Shown here piece after piece: positions 26,549-36,079 of a stretch of 64,000 bases of DNA (position 1 is the stretch's first letter; every line of letters begins with the position of its first letter). The DNA is from Acinetobacter zhairuonensis (lineage in GTDB: Bacteria; Pseudomonadota; Gammaproteobacteria; Pseudomonadales; Moraxellaceae): contig NZ_JAKVIM010000010.1 in the NCBI RefSeq assembly GCF_022601715.1, forward strand, positions 1 through 64,000, in the 5' to 3' direction. The notes under the pieces were generated by a model. That model was not told where the DNA came from, ran no database searches, and worked only from the letters and a program-made list of their open reading frames with translations. The position numbers and the translations under genes are program-made.

Positions 26549-26821
26549 TTAAGCTACAGAATCTTTTAAACCTTTACCTGCTTTAAAGCTAGGAACTTTG
26601 CTTGCTTTAATTTCAAGAGTCGCACCAGTTTGTGGGTTACGACCAGTACGAGCAGCACGCTCTTTCACATTGAAAGTACCGAAGCCAACAAGTGTAACCG
26701 TATCACCAGATTTAAGCGCTTCAGTGATTGAAGCAATTGTCGCGTCTAAGGCTTTACCTGCGTCAGTCTTAGACAATCCCCCTTTTTCTGCAATTGCATC
26801 AATTAATTCTGATTTATTCAT
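26549..26821 (-). CDS. hupB: DNA-binding protein HU
   Basis: 90 residues, typical [50 protein letters not shown] and the DNA-binding arm [21 protein letters not shown] are all present. It compacts and bends DNA as a dimer. It is the usual neighbour of ppiD. It has its own predicted promoter and terminator, consistent with strong independent expression. Confidence 0.97.
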   Translation of the reverse strand: MNKSELIDAIAEKGGLSKTDAGKALDATIASITEALKSGDTVTLVGFGTFNVKERAARTGRNPQTGATLEIKASKVPSFKAGKGLKDSVA

Positions 26822-26887
26822 GAAGATGAAGTCCTCTAATATCGTTTATTTAAGGTTCAAGGATATAGTTTAAATTACCATAACGCC

Positions 26888-26917
26888 TTTATAGCAATGC
26901 TTTAGGGGAGAACGCAA
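26888..26917 (-). promoter_or_regulatory. Candidate sigma70 promoter of hupB
   Basis: On the minus strand -35 TTGCGT (plus 26912-26917) and -10 TATAAA (plus 26888-26893) are 18 bases apart, leaving a leader of about 60 bases. Confidence 0.6.
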
Positions 26918-26989
26918 TACTCCTCTTGAGCTTTTCTACAAATTTAATCGCAAATTAACTCGGAAAAAATAGCAAAGTTCCGAAAACTG

Positions 26990-27457
26990 TCATTTTTTAT
27001 CAATTTTTGCTTTCAGTTGTTCATTTTCTATAATCAAAGCATCCACCTTACTATGTAATTGTAAAATCAAGCTTTCCAAATGTTGAATATCTTTTGCTGT
27101 AACCAGACCAATACGATTTAAAGAATGATGCACACTGTGGTCTATCAGCTTCTCCACCTTGTCTTTGGTATCGACTACAGACTCTTTGGCTTTTTCTGAA
27201 ACTTTTTCGACCGTTTGGTCAGCAATTTCTGATGTTTTCGATTCTAACTCTTCACCGACTTTAACCAAAGAGTCAAAAAGTTTATTACCCTCTTCTTCAG
27301 CACGCGAAAAGGCACCCAAACCAGCCAGCCAAATTTGCTTGGTGTATTTCCTAAAATCTAGCCCCGATTTTGATCTATGACGGATACGCTCCCTTTGAGC
27401 CTCATCCATTACTGAAACTTCATCATCATTATTCTCTGTTTTTGCCGTTTTATTCAT
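26990..27457 (-). CDS. Phasin / PHA granule-associated family protein
   Basis: 155 residues with no signal peptide. The stretch KYTKQIWLAGLGAFSRAEEEGNKLFDSLVKVGEELE matches the PhaF/PhaI phasin family, followed by an amphipathic helix and a C-terminal coiled coil (about 130-155). Phasins coat polyhydroxyalkanoate granules and may have DNA or chaperone roles. No PHA synthase (phaC) or phaB is in the window, but a PhaC-like hydrolase lies 9 kb away. Whether the organism makes PHA is open. The DNA-binding basic tail of PhaF is absent. Confidence 0.85.
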   Translation of the reverse strand: MNKTAKTENNDDEVSVMDEAQRERIRHRSKSGLDFRKYTKQIWLAGLGAFSRAEEEGNKLFDSLVKVGEELESKTSEIADQTVEKVSEKAKESVVDTKDKVEKLIDHSVHHSLNRIGLVTAKDIQHLESLILQLHSKVDALIIENEQLKAKIDKK

Positions 27458-27647
27458 TTGAGCTACTCCAGCTTATTTTCTGTCCCATTCACACAACAAC
27501 CGTATAAATAAACTCATAATAGCAAACTTAATACTTGATCGATTTGCAAAACTGTTCTACAAAGCAGGTTTAATACGCAATTTATTTCAGTCCTCAAACA
27601 CATACAATGAGATAGGACAGTTTGTTTACCCGAAAGGATTAGGTTTT

Positions 27648-28298
27648 ATGAGCGATTCGCAACAAAGACAAAATCAACCACATTTGTTGCTGACAACATC
27701 CATGATTGTTTTAGAAACGATTTTTACTTTCATTGTTAAACGCGATCCAGTTGTTGCATTACAAGCCAAAAAATTTATTGAACAAAAAATTGCGATTAAA
27801 ATTAATAGCTATGTACCTTATTTCGACTTTTATGTGCAGTTCAATGAGCATGGTATTCTATTTGATACCAAAGCTCCTGAAAAACCCGTAGATCTTGACG
27901 TTAGAACCACACTCATGGATTTAGTCAAAATTTTCATCTTTGCAAATCGACGTAGTATTAAAACCATGCGCATAGACGGAGATATTGTACTAAAAGATGA
28001 ATTCCGTGATTTGGTATTACTATTTAGCGCACCGAAAGTGCTTGCTGACTGGAAGCAATGGTTCTTACAACCTGTTGATGATGAGCAGAATGTCACCTCC
28101 TCAAATAAACGTGTAGCACCACTTTTAGAGAAAATTGACCAACAACGTTCTAAAATTAATTCTCTTCAAGTTGAAGTAAAACAATATAAAAATCGCATCC
28201 GCCGCCTAGAACAAAAGCAAAAACGCATGAATACTGCCTTTTTTGTAACCACGCTACTCCTTGTTGCTTTATTCGTGTATAATATTTGGCTTTCATAA
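27648..28298 (+). CDS. Possible SCP2-like protein with coiled coil and C-terminal membrane anchor
   Basis: 216 residues. The N-terminal ~145 residues look like an SCP2-type lipid-binding domain as in UbiJ (AKKFIEQKIAIKINSYVPYFDFYVQFNEHGILFDT, then a membrane-facing helix). A coiled coil follows (about 158-195, KIDQQRSKINSLQVEVKQYKNRIRRLE), then a single C-terminal transmembrane helix (about 197-214). The layout suggests a tail-anchored protein that presents a lipid-binding domain at the inner membrane. The SCP2 assignment is by pattern and uncertain. It ends about 50 bp before the iscR promoter. Confidence 0.5.
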   Translation: MSDSQQRQNQPHLLLTTSMIVLETIFTFIVKRDPVVALQAKKFIEQKIAIKINSYVPYFDFYVQFNEHGILFDTKAPEKPVDLDVRTTLMDLVKIFIFANRRSIKTMRIDGDIVLKDEFRDLVLLFSAPKVLADWKQWFLQPVDDEQNVTSSNKRVAPLLEKIDQQRSKINSLQVEVKQYKNRIRRLEQKQKRMNTAFFVTTLLLVALFVYNIWLS

Positions 28299-28345
28299 AC
28301 CCCTATTTTTATTATTAATTAAAACAAAATAAATGGTCTCAAAAA

Positions 28346-28377
28346 AACTTGACTATTTTAGTCAGGATTCATAGAAT
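28346..28377 (+). promoter_or_regulatory. iscR promoter with overlapping IscR type 1 operator
   Basis: -35 TTGACT (28349-28354) and -10 TAGAAT (28372-28377) with exact 17-base spacing. The bases GACTATTTTAGTC (28351-28363) match the type 1 IscR consensus core GACTrwwwyAGTC at every position and lie on the -35/spacer. [2Fe-2S]-IscR binding there would block RNA polymerase, so the operon is expected to be repressed when clusters are plentiful. Confidence 0.88.
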
Positions 28378-28410
28378 CAACACATCTAGTCTAAACATGT
28401 GTATCGAATC

Positions 28411-28887
28411 ATGCGCTTAACAACTCGCGGTCGCTACGCGGTGACTGCTCTACTTGATCTAGCTTTGCAGCCTACTGAACAAACGATCACACTAGCCGAA
28501 ATTGCAGCTCGCCAAACTATTTCCGTTGCGTATCTTGAGCAGCTTTTTGCCAAGCTAAAACGTCATGGTCTAGTTTCTAGTGTTCGCGGGGCGAATGGTG
28601 GTTATCACCTTGCGCGCAATGCTGAAGACATCACTGTGTTAGAAATTATTGAAGCTGTAAATGAAACTGTAGATGCAACGCGTTGTGACCATAAAGGCAA
28701 CTGTCAAAATGGTGCAATGTGTCTCACACATGATTTATGGCAAGAACTCTCTCACCACATCTCCGATTATCTCGCTAAAATCACACTTGCTGACCTTGTA
28801 GCTCGAGACAACGTACAAACCGTTGCCATTCGTCAAAACACAGCATCATTTGATTCAGCCCTTTTATCGGTTACAGGTAGTATTTGA
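28411..28887 (+). CDS. iscR: Iron-sulfur regulator IscR
   Basis: 158 residues from the ATG at 28411 (the frame extends to a GTG at 28399, but [11 protein letters not shown] is the canonical start). It has an Rrf2 winged-helix domain and the cluster ligands C92, C98, C104 and H107, the same numbering as E. coli IscR. Apo- and holo-IscR control type 2 and type 1 sites. It is the first gene of the isc operon and is autoregulated through the operator just upstream. Confidence 0.96.
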   Translation: MRLTTRGRYAVTALLDLALQPTEQTITLAEIAARQTISVAYLEQLFAKLKRHGLVSSVRGANGGYHLARNAEDITVLEIIEAVNETVDATRCDHKGNCQNGAMCLTHDLWQELSHHISDYLAKITLADLVARDNVQTVAIRQNTASFDSALLSVTGSI

Positions 28888-28888
28888 A

Positions 28889-30106
28889 ATGAAACGTCCG
28901 ATTTATCTTGATTATGCAGCAACCACTCCTGTAGACCCTCAAGTTGCAGAGCGCATGATGGAATGTTTAACTTTCGACGGTACTTTTGGTAACCCAGCTT
29001 CACGCTCACATGCATATGGTTGGCAAGCTGAAGAGAAAGTTGAATACGCACGCGAACAAGTAGCGAATTTAATTAAAGCTGACCCGCGTGAAATCGTGTG
29101 GACTTCTGGTGCAACTGAGTCTGACAACCTAGCATTAAAAGGTGTAGCTCAATTTTATGCTTCTAAAGGCAAGCATATCATCACCAGTAAAATCGAACAC
29201 AAAGCAATTTTAGATACTTGCCGCGAATTAGAGTCTGAAGGTTTTGAAATTACTTACCTTGAACCATTACCTCAAACAGGTTTAATTACTCCTGAAATGG
29301 TTCAAGCTGCAATTCGTCCAGACACCATCCTTGTTTCCCTTATGATGGTAAACAATGAAATTGGCACAGTAACTGATGTTGCTGCGATTGGCGAAATTAC
29401 TCGTGCAAACAAAATTTTCTTCCATGTAGATGCTGCGCAAGCTGCTGGTAAAGTTGAAATTGACCTTTCCACTTTAAAAGTAGACTTAATGAGCTTCTCT
29501 GCTCACAAAATCTATGGTCCTAAAGGGATCGGCGCATTGTTTGTACGTCGTAGCCCACGTGTTCGCTTAAAAGCACAAATGCACGGTGGTGGTCATGAGC
29601 GTGGTATGCGTTCTGGCACTTTACCAACGCATCAAATTGTGGGTATGGGCGAGGCATTCGAACTTGCAGGCAAAAACTTGACTGCTGAACAAACTCGCTT
29701 ACGTGGACTACGTGACAAACTTTGGAACGGTTTACAAGATCTTGAGCAGGTATTCCTTAACGGTCACCCTACTCAAAACGTTGCAAACTACCTGAATGTT
29801 AGCTTCAACTTTGTTGAAGGTGAATCATTAATGATGTCACTTAAAGATGCAGCTGTTTCTTCAGGTTCTGCATGTACATCTGCAACTTTAGAACCATCTT
29901 ATGTACTTCGTGCATTAGGTCTTTCTGACGAATTGGCACACAGTTCAATCCGTTTCAGCTTTGGTAAATACACCACTGAAGAAGATATTGATCATGTGTT
30001 AAGCGTGACCCGAGCTGCTGTTGATAAGTTACGTGAACTTTCTCCGCTTTGGGATATGTATAAAGAAGGTATCGACCTTTCTACAGTCGAATGGGCTGAA
30101 CACTAA
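28889..30106 (+). CDS. iscS: Cysteine desulfurase IscS
   Basis: 405 residues from the ATG at 28889, one base after the iscR stop. Group I NifS/IscS, which takes sulfur from cysteine. [16 protein letters not shown], the PLP lysine K207 in [12 protein letters not shown], and the sulfur-carrying loop [14 protein letters not shown] with C329 are visible. It supplies sulfur to IscU, and also to tRNA thiolation. It is probably translationally coupled to iscR. Confidence 0.97.
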   Translation: MKRPIYLDYAATTPVDPQVAERMMECLTFDGTFGNPASRSHAYGWQAEEKVEYAREQVANLIKADPREIVWTSGATESDNLALKGVAQFYASKGKHIITSKIEHKAILDTCRELESEGFEITYLEPLPQTGLITPEMVQAAIRPDTILVSLMMVNNEIGTVTDVAAIGEITRANKIFFHVDAAQAAGKVEIDLSTLKVDLMSFSAHKIYGPKGIGALFVRRSPRVRLKAQMHGGGHERGMRSGTLPTHQIVGMGEAFELAGKNLTAEQTRLRGLRDKLWNGLQDLEQVFLNGHPTQNVANYLNVSFNFVEGESLMMSLKDAAVSSGSACTSATLEPSYVLRALGLSDELAHSSIRFSFGKYTTEEDIDHVLSVTRAAVDKLRELSPLWDMYKEGIDLSTVEWAEH

Positions 30107-30118
30107 TTCTTTTCTTTC

Positions 30119-30145
30119 AATGAGATCATGACCAGTGATCTCATT
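30119..30145 (+). other. Hairpin between iscS and iscU
   Basis: A perfect 10-bp stem AATGAGATCA / TGATCTCATT with a seven-base loop, not followed by a T tract, in the ~100 bp gap. It is unlikely to be a full terminator; an mRNA-processing or stability element is more plausible. Confidence 0.6.
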
Positions 30146-30207
30146 GATAAAACCGAATTTAACCCCATATTAATATTAACGCTGACCCCGAGGTTTGGAG
30201 AAGCATC

Positions 30208-30594
30208 ATGGCATATAGTGAAAAAGTAATCGATCATTACGAAAACCCTCGTAATGTAGGTGTTTTAGATAAAAACGCTGAAAATGTTGGTACTGGTATG
30301 GTTGGCGCGCCAGCTTGTGGCGATGTAATGCGCCTGCAAATCCAAGTCAACGACGAAGGTGTAATTGAAGAAGCTCGCTTCAAGACTTATGGTTGCGGTT
30401 CTGCAATTGCATCAAGTTCTTTAGTGACTGAATGGTTAAAGGGTAAAACTCTAGATCAAGCTCAAGCCATTAAAAATATTGATATTGCAACTGAACTTGC
30501 ACTTCCACCTGTAAAAGTTCACTGCTCTGTACTTGCAGAAGATGCAATTAAAGCTGCTGTTGAAGACTATCGCAACAAGCAAACTAAAGCTTAA
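30208..30594 (+). CDS. iscU: Iron-sulfur cluster scaffold IscU
   Basis: 128 residues. The three cluster ligands C37 (APACGDVM), C63 (YGCGSAIASSS) and C106 (VHCSVLAEDAI) and the HscA-binding LPPVK are all present. Clusters are built here from IscS sulfur and passed on with HscAB help. AGGTTTGGAGAA precedes the ATG. Confidence 0.97.
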   Translation: MAYSEKVIDHYENPRNVGVLDKNAENVGTGMVGAPACGDVMRLQIQVNDEGVIEEARFKTYGCGSAIASSSLVTEWLKGKTLDQAQAIKNIDIATELALPPVKVHCSVLAEDAIKAAVEDYRNKQTKA

Positions 30595-30630
30595 TTGTTT
30601 CAATAATAGTGAAAGAATAACGGAGTTTTC

Positions 30631-30951
30631 ATGATCAATTTAACTGAAAATGCTGCAACTCATATCAGCAATTACTTAATGAATCGCGGTAAGGGTGAAG
30701 GTATTCGCGTTGGCGTGAAAACTTCTGGCTGTTCAGGTTTGGCATACGTTCTCGAATTCGTTGATGAAGTTGATACACATGACCAAATGTTTGAACAGTT
30801 CGGTGTTAAAGTCTTTGTTGACCCGAAAAGCTTAGTCTATCTCGATGGTATGGAAATGGACTATGTTAAAAATGGTTTAAACGAAGGCTTCGAGTTTAAC
30901 AACCCGAACAAAAAAGGCGAATGTGGTTGTGGTGAATCTTTCACCGTCTAA
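30631..30951 (+). CDS. iscA: Iron-sulfur cluster assembly protein IscA
   Basis: 106 residues, A-type carrier. The conserved cysteines C34 (SGCSGLAY), C98 and C100 (ECGCGESF) are present. It receives clusters or iron and delivers them to apo-targets. ATGs and spacing are standard, with AACGGAG before the start. Confidence 0.96.
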   Translation: MINLTENAATHISNYLMNRGKGEGIRVGVKTSGCSGLAYVLEFVDEVDTHDQMFEQFGVKVFVDPKSLVYLDGMEMDYVKNGLNEGFEFNNPNKKGECGCGESFTV

Positions 30952-30971
30952 TCTCTCTATTGCCTGCATCT

Positions 30972-31001
30972 ATTAAAACAGTGTCTTTACACTGTTTTAA
31001 T
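30972..31001 (+). other. Strong hairpin between iscA and hscB
   Basis: A perfect 12-bp stem ATTAAAACAGTG / CACTGTTTTAAT with a six-base loop lies 20 bases after the iscA stop. The following bases are T-rich (TCTATATATTT) but not a clean T run, so it may be a partial terminator that lowers hscBA-fdx expression. Confidence 0.65.
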
Positions 31002-31041
31002 TCTATATATTTACATGAAATAATTGCGGATCCCATCTTCC

Positions 31042-31557
31042 ATGAATCATTTTGAGTTGTTTAACCTTCCAGTAGCGCTCGATATTGATTTAGCAAGTTT
31101 AAAAAGTGAATTTTTAAAATTGCAGCAACAATATCACCCTGATAAAGCCGAAGATAAAGATCAAGCTCTGATTAAATCCAGTGAAATTAATCAAGCATTT
31201 AAGGTTTTATCACATGTGGATAGTCGTGCTGGATACTTATTGGCACTCAAAAAGCAAGATCACCATTTAGACCAATCAATTAGTGATTTTGAGTTTCTAC
31301 AATCTGCACTCGAAATACGCGAACAACTCGATGATGCCACTTCAACAGATGATCTAGTTTCACTCAAAAAAGAAGTGTCGCAATGGATTGATGGATTAGT
31401 TCGTGAGTTCAAGATAGATTATGCCGATGAAGATTGGTCAGAAGCCCGCGACACCGTAAGAAAGCTACGTTTCTTCCAAAAAGTCATGCTCGATATTGAT
31501 AAGGCTGAAGATCGTTTCTTGGATGATGATAGCTTCGATCTTGATGATGATTTCTAA
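31042..31557 (+). CDS. hscB: Co-chaperone HscB
   Basis: 171 residues from ATG 31042 (the frame extends to a TTG at 31024). J-domain with FELFNLPVALDIDLASL and the HPD motif in YHPDKA, followed by the three-helix IscU-binding domain (EFLQSALEIREQLD onward). It stimulates HscA ATPase and brings IscU. An aspartate-rich C-terminus (DRFLDDDSFDLDDDF) is typical of Acinetobacter-like HscB. Confidence 0.93.
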   Translation: MNHFELFNLPVALDIDLASLKSEFLKLQQQYHPDKAEDKDQALIKSSEINQAFKVLSHVDSRAGYLLALKKQDHHLDQSISDFEFLQSALEIREQLDDATSTDDLVSLKKEVSQWIDGLVREFKIDYADEDWSEARDTVRKLRFFQKVMLDIDKAEDRFLDDDSFDLDDDF

Positions 31558-31591
31558 TTTTTTAAATTTTGCTGCTCAAAGGATGTAACGC

Positions 31592-33451
31592 ATGGCACTT
31601 TTGCAAATTGCAGAACCGGGGCAATCAAGTGCACCTCATGAACACCGTATTGCGATTGGGATTGACTTAGGCACAACCCACTCTTTAGTCGCAACTGTGC
31701 TTTCAGGGAAAGCCAAAGTTCTTAACGATGAACAAGGTCAAGTGTTACTTCCTTCTATCGTTCATTACACCAGCAATCAGACCCATTATGGTGATGATGC
31801 AAAACCATTTATTACAGCTGATCCTAAAAATACGATTGTTTCTGTAAAACGATTCATGGGACGCTCTAAAGCTGACATTAAATTCCAACACCCCTACACA
31901 CTTGTGGGTGAAGATCATCAAATGCCTGCATTTGAAACAGCTCAAGGTCGCAAAACTCCTGTAGAAATCTCTGCAGAAATTTTAAAACAACTCAAAGATC
32001 GCGCTGAAGAAAGTCTAAAAAATCCAGTGAATGGCGCAGTCATTACGGTACCAGCATATTTTGATGAAGCTCAACGCCAGGCGACACGTGATGCTGCACA
32101 ACTGGCTGGTTTAAATGTGCTTCGCTTACTGAATGAACCAACAGCAGCAGCCGTGGCTTATGGTTTAGACCAAGAGACTAATTTAGAGACAGACCGTAAC
32201 TATGTGATTTACGATCTAGGTGGCGGTACTTTTGACGTTTCTATTCTTCGTTTCTCACAAGGTGTATTCGAAGTTTTAGCCACAGGTGGTCATACTGCTC
32301 TTGGTGGTGATGACCTTGATCGACTCATCGTGAAGTGGGCAAAAAAACAACTCAACATCGAACATCTAGATGATGCCGAATACGCACACTTTATTGTGGC
32401 TGCACGTAAGGCAAAAGAAGCTTTATCAGACCAGACTGAAGTAGAACTTAAGCTACTAGATCAATCAATTCAGTTGGATCGCCCTACTTTTGAATCCATC
32501 ATTCAAGTAGCACTCGATAAAACCATCAGCGTTTGTAAACGTGTGATGCGAGATGCAAAATTAGAACTCGATGATATTCAAAATGTGGTGTTGGTTGGCG
32601 GTTCAACGCGCTCTTATGCTGTGAAAAATGCAGTTCAATCTGTATTTAACCAAGAGCCTTTGTGCACAATCAACCCTGATGAAGTTGTTGCAATTGGTGC
32701 ATCAATTACCGCAAACCAACTGATTGGCAACTCCAAAGATGGTTCATTACTACTGGATGTGACTCCACTTTCTCTTGGTCTTGAAACCATGGGCGGGTTG
32801 GTTGAACGCCTGATTTCTCGTAATACCGCTATCCCTGTTGCACGCCGCCAAGAATTCACCACCTATCAAGATGGTCAGACAGCCATGTTGATTCATGTGG
32901 TTCAAGGTGAACGTGATTTGGTTGAACATTGTCGTAGCTTGGGTCGTTTCGTCCTACATGGCATTCCACCAATGACGGCTGGTCAGGCACGCATTGAAGT
33001 CACATTCCAAGTTGATGCTGATGGCTTATTGACTGTATCTGCCAAAGAAACGACTTCTGGTGTGCATGCTCAAATTGATATCAAACCATCTTATGGTTTA
33101 TCTGAGTCAGATACCGAACGACTTTTACTTGATGGTTTTAAATTTGCCGAAGAAGATAAAAATCTTCGACATCTACAAGAAACCAAAGTAGAAGCACAAC
33201 GTGAACTAGAAGCTTTGGTTCAAGCCTTGAAAGTTGATACTCGCCTTCTTAGCACTGATCAGCTGGATCAACTTAATACAGCTAAAGCTCATCTTGAAGC
33301 TCAGTTGCAAGGTGATGATCTCAAAGCCATAGAACAAGCTATAGAACAGCTTAAAATTCACAGTGATAATTTTGCTGCATTACGTATGAACCAACATATT
33401 GATGCCGCATTAAAAGGCACCAAACTCGAAGATTGGTCAAACTCAAACTAA
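31592..33451 (+). CDS. hscA: Specialised Hsp70 chaperone HscA
   Basis: 619 residues. The nucleotide-binding domain ([32 protein letters not shown]) and the substrate-binding domain ([32 protein letters not shown]) are intact. Works with HscB to release clusters from IscU. The ATG is preceded by AAAGGATG. The next gene starts 14 bp after the stop. Confidence 0.96.
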   Translation: MALLQIAEPGQSSAPHEHRIAIGIDLGTTHSLVATVLSGKAKVLNDEQGQVLLPSIVHYTSNQTHYGDDAKPFITADPKNTIVSVKRFMGRSKADIKFQHPYTLVGEDHQMPAFETAQGRKTPVEISAEILKQLKDRAEESLKNPVNGAVITVPAYFDEAQRQATRDAAQLAGLNVLRLLNEPTAAAVAYGLDQETNLETDRNYVIYDLGGGTFDVSILRFSQGVFEVLATGGHTALGGDDLDRLIVKWAKKQLNIEHLDDAEYAHFIVAARKAKEALSDQTEVELKLLDQSIQLDRPTFESIIQVALDKTISVCKRVMRDAKLELDDIQNVVLVGGSTRSYAVKNAVQSVFNQEPLCTINPDEVVAIGASITANQLIGNSKDGSLLLDVTPLSLGLETMGGLVERLISRNTAIPVARRQEFTTYQDGQTAMLIHVVQGERDLVEHCRSLGRFVLHGIPPMTAGQARIEVTFQVDADGLLTVSAKETTSGVHAQIDIKPSYGLSESDTERLLLDGFKFAEEDKNLRHLQETKVEAQRELEALVQALKVDTRLLSTDQLDQLNTAKAHLEAQLQGDDLKAIEQAIEQLKIHSDNFAALRMNQHIDAALKGTKLEDWSNSN

Positions 33452-33465
33452 TTAAGGTAAAGATT

Positions 33466-33804
33466 ATGCCACGTATTAAAGTACTTCCACATGCGCAATT
33501 CTGCCCAGAAGGTGCTGAGTTTGAAGTTGAGAAAAATGCAAACTTATGTGAAAGCTTGTTGAAAAACCATATCAAAATCGAACATGCATGCGATATGTCA
33601 TGTGCATGTACGACTTGTCACGTGATTGTACGTAAAGGTTTTGATAGCCTTGAAGAAATGAATGATGTTGAAGCAGATTTATTAGATCGTGCTTGGGGTC
33701 TAGAACCTGACTCACGCCTTTCATGCCAAGTTGAAATTGTAGATGAAGATCTTGAAATCGAGATTCCGAAATACACCATCAACCATGCTTCAGAAAACCA
33801 CTAA
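33466..33804 (+). CDS. fdx: ISC-type [2Fe-2S] ferredoxin
   Basis: 112 residues from ATG 33466. The cluster ligands are C42, C48, C51 and C87 (HACDMSCACTTCHV and RLSCQVEI), the adrenodoxin-type spacing of ISC ferredoxins. It supplies electrons to IscU assembly. An earlier in-frame start at 33433 would overlap hscA. No iscX follows. Confidence 0.95.
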   Translation: MPRIKVLPHAQFCPEGAEFEVEKNANLCESLLKNHIKIEHACDMSCACTTCHVIVRKGFDSLEEMNDVEADLLDRAWGLEPDSRLSCQVEIVDEDLEIEIPKYTINHASENH

Positions 33805-33815
33805 GCTGAAATAAT

Positions 33816-33843
33816 AAAAAACCACGCAATGCGTGGTTTTTTT
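33816..33843. terminator. Terminator at the end of the isc operon
   Basis: AAAAAACCACGC / GCGTGGTTTTTTT hairpin right after fdx. T tracts flank both sides, so it could also stop the convergent cyclase gene. Confidence 0.9.
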
Positions 33844-33894
33844 ACAACTGAAATCTACTGAACTGTAAACAACAGCTTATAAGTATTTTCAACT

Positions 33895-35361
33895 TTAATG
33901 CGTATGTGTATTTTCAACTGGCTGAATAACTTCATCTTCTAGTTTAAGTTTTACAATACCTTGCGAGTTGGTTAATTTCTGTTGAGTTTGGATTCGCTTA
34001 ATCATCTTGTCTAATACTGTAATCAGTTCTGGGTATTCAAAGTTCTGCACTTCATCCAGATTCAACAATAGATGAAAACCTTTATATTCATAGTCGAACC
34101 AGCGTTGATAATCCGTTTTCTGAGAAGTGTATTTTTCCATCACCTGCCAAGTTCTTACAGGTCCCTGAATCCCTTTAAGGTAAATTGGAGATTTTGGAGC
34201 GCATAGATAATCACTTTTAATTAAATTATACGTATCATCAGAAATTAAAATTTCATCTACCGCTGCGGCACTTTGCAAGCGTGCAGCCAAATTAGCATCA
34301 CGACCTACAATGGTATATGCCATTCGATGCGCCGCACCATAATTTCCAACGTGGCAATAACCTGTACTAATTCCCATACGAATATGCAATGGCGGATAAC
34401 CCATTTTAATCCAACGTTCACGTAACAATTTCATTTGTTGACGCATCACCATTGCCATTTCCACACAGGTTTTTGCATCCTGCTCGACACCCTGCGTGTT
34501 TGGATCACCAAAGAAAATCAGTATGGCATCGCCCATAAACTTATCAACCGTGCCTTCATATTGCTTGGCAATTTCGGTCATATGACTTAAATAGTCATTC
34601 AGTAAATAAGCGAGATCGTCTGGAATTAGTGTTTCAGAAAGCTCAGTAAAACCTTGAATATCGGAAAAAAAAACCGTCATTTTTTTACGTTTATATTCAA
34701 TTTTGGCTTCCGACTCACCCTTCATGATTGACTGCCAAAGCTGCAAAGGCGCATAACGACTCAGTTGGTTGGCAAACTCCATATAGCGGTTCATCTGGTT
34801 ATAGTAATATTCGCGCTTGGAGTGGATATAACGGATTCGACGGCTTTGATAAATAATACCTACACCAAAATAGGTAATTAAGCACAAAAATGAAAGTACC
34901 GTCAGCTCTGTTGAGGTATGTTCAAAATATTCACCAAAACCAAAAATGAAAATATTGCTGAAATAAAAAACTGCAACCCCAAACACGCAAGTTAGCATGG
35001 CTGAGAAAAAAGAGACTTTGGTATTAATAGAAGAAAAAATCACTGCAAATATTGCAGTAAAAGTTAGTACCAGACTTAAATGAACGGCAGATAGCATTAC
35101 CGCAATGACAATCACATCAATTGCAAATAATGTATTCCGCTTCGCGTGATAGCCAAACTTAAACTCCAACCAACTCGAGAGCTTTGGCAAAATTAATGCC
35201 ACACATCCGAATAAAATTGGGACATAAATCTGATATTTGGTTTCTGGTGATGTGTAGTGATAAACAACTAAAAGTAGAGATAGCATTGCATAACCCATCA
35301 TCCGATGAAGATATTCAAAATGCTTAGGGTCCCTATCTATCCAATTGCTTAATGATAGCAC
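33895..35361 (-). CDS. Membrane-bound class III adenylate cyclase
   Basis: 488 residues. Six or so N-terminal transmembrane helices (about 20-170) form a MASE2-like sensor region. The cytosolic class III cyclase domain (about 215-420) has the metal aspartates in MTVFFSDIQGFTE and FMGDAILIFFGD and the RMAYTIVGRDANLAARLQ segment seen in Pseudomonas CyaB-type enzymes. It should make cAMP from ATP. It resembles the transmembrane cyclase CavA of Acinetobacter by memory. The C-terminal ~65 residues are extra and of unknown role. Confidence 0.87.
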   Translation of the reverse strand: MLSLSNWIDRDPKHFEYLHRMMGYAMLSLLLVVYHYTSPETKYQIYVPILFGCVALILPKLSSWLEFKFGYHAKRNTLFAIDVIVIAVMLSAVHLSLVLTFTAIFAVIFSSINTKVSFFSAMLTCVFGVAVFYFSNIFIFGFGEYFEHTSTELTVLSFLCLITYFGVGIIYQSRRIRYIHSKREYYYNQMNRYMEFANQLSRYAPLQLWQSIMKGESEAKIEYKRKKMTVFFSDIQGFTELSETLIPDDLAYLLNDYLSHMTEIAKQYEGTVDKFMGDAILIFFGDPNTQGVEQDAKTCVEMAMVMRQQMKLLRERWIKMGYPPLHIRMGISTGYCHVGNYGAAHRMAYTIVGRDANLAARLQSAAAVDEILISDDTYNLIKSDYLCAPKSPIYLKGIQGPVRTWQVMEKYTSQKTDYQRWFDYEYKGFHLLLNLDEVQNFEYPELITVLDKMIKRIQTQQKLTNSQGIVKLKLEDEVIQPVENTHTH

Positions 35362-35421
35362 TACCTACTCCAGAACCAGAATCTAATCACAATTCATCCA
35401 TAAACAAATGATTTGCTAGGA

Positions 35422-35856
35422 TTAATCCATGCGCCAGTCAAAAGGCATATCCCCTTGACCACGTAGAGCAAGCATTAATGTCTGACGCATATGCGCAAGA
35501 ACTTCATTGGTATATGGAACTGCTGGTGTGCCCCAAACTGGTTTAGGCCATGCCACATCGTTTTGGTAACGCACTACGTGATGAAAATGTAACTGAGGTA
35601 CCATATTACCTAGAGCAGCAACATTCATTTTATCGGCACGGAATACACGCGCCAGCTGGCTAGACAACCAACTTGATTCACGCAAAAACTGTTCCTGATC
35701 CGCCTGACTTAATTCATATAATTCAGTCACACCTGGAACACGCGGAATAAGAATGAGCCAAGGAAACTGCATATCATTCATTAAACGACATGTAGAAAGC
35801 GGAAAATCGCCTACAAAAAACGTATCTTGAGCAAGTTGTGGATGCAAACTAAACAT
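35422..35856 (-). CDS. HIT domain protein with an altered histidine triad
   Basis: 144 residues, HIT fold. The triad region reads PQLHFHHVVRY: the first histidine is glutamine (Q88) while H90 and H92 remain. The N-terminus FFVGDFPLSTCRLMND and WLILIPRVPGVTELYELS fit the family of HIT proteins common in gammaproteobacteria. It should bind a nucleotide; whether it hydrolyses one is uncertain. It lies 60 bp downstream of nothing in its operon; the cyclase gene follows it. Confidence 0.8.
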   Translation of the reverse strand: MFSLHPQLAQDTFFVGDFPLSTCRLMNDMQFPWLILIPRVPGVTELYELSQADQEQFLRESSWLSSQLARVFRADKMNVAALGNMVPQLHFHHVVRYQNDVAWPKPVWGTPAVPYTNEVLAHMRQTLMLALRGQGDMPFDWRMD

Positions 35857-36079
35857 ATCTTTATAAATGATGCAAAATTAGAATGATGGTTAATACTATC
35901 ACATCAAACTAGAGCTGAGTATTCTCTAAAAGGTGTTTCATTACAAATAAAATACTATTTGATTTGAACTCGATCACATTTAGCACTTTAATAATTTTTC
36001 TAAATAAATCAATTGCTTCTTTGGCTCTCATTCCAATCTAACTTTTAGAAAGTCAAGCCAAAGAAGTAACTTTACCGAC

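Noticed and set aside
36016..36066. CTTCTTTGGCT / AGCCAAAGAAG inverted repeat as the mfd terminator
   Set aside because: The 11-bp arms are 29 bases apart and no T run follows on the minus strand, so it is not a convincing terminator.
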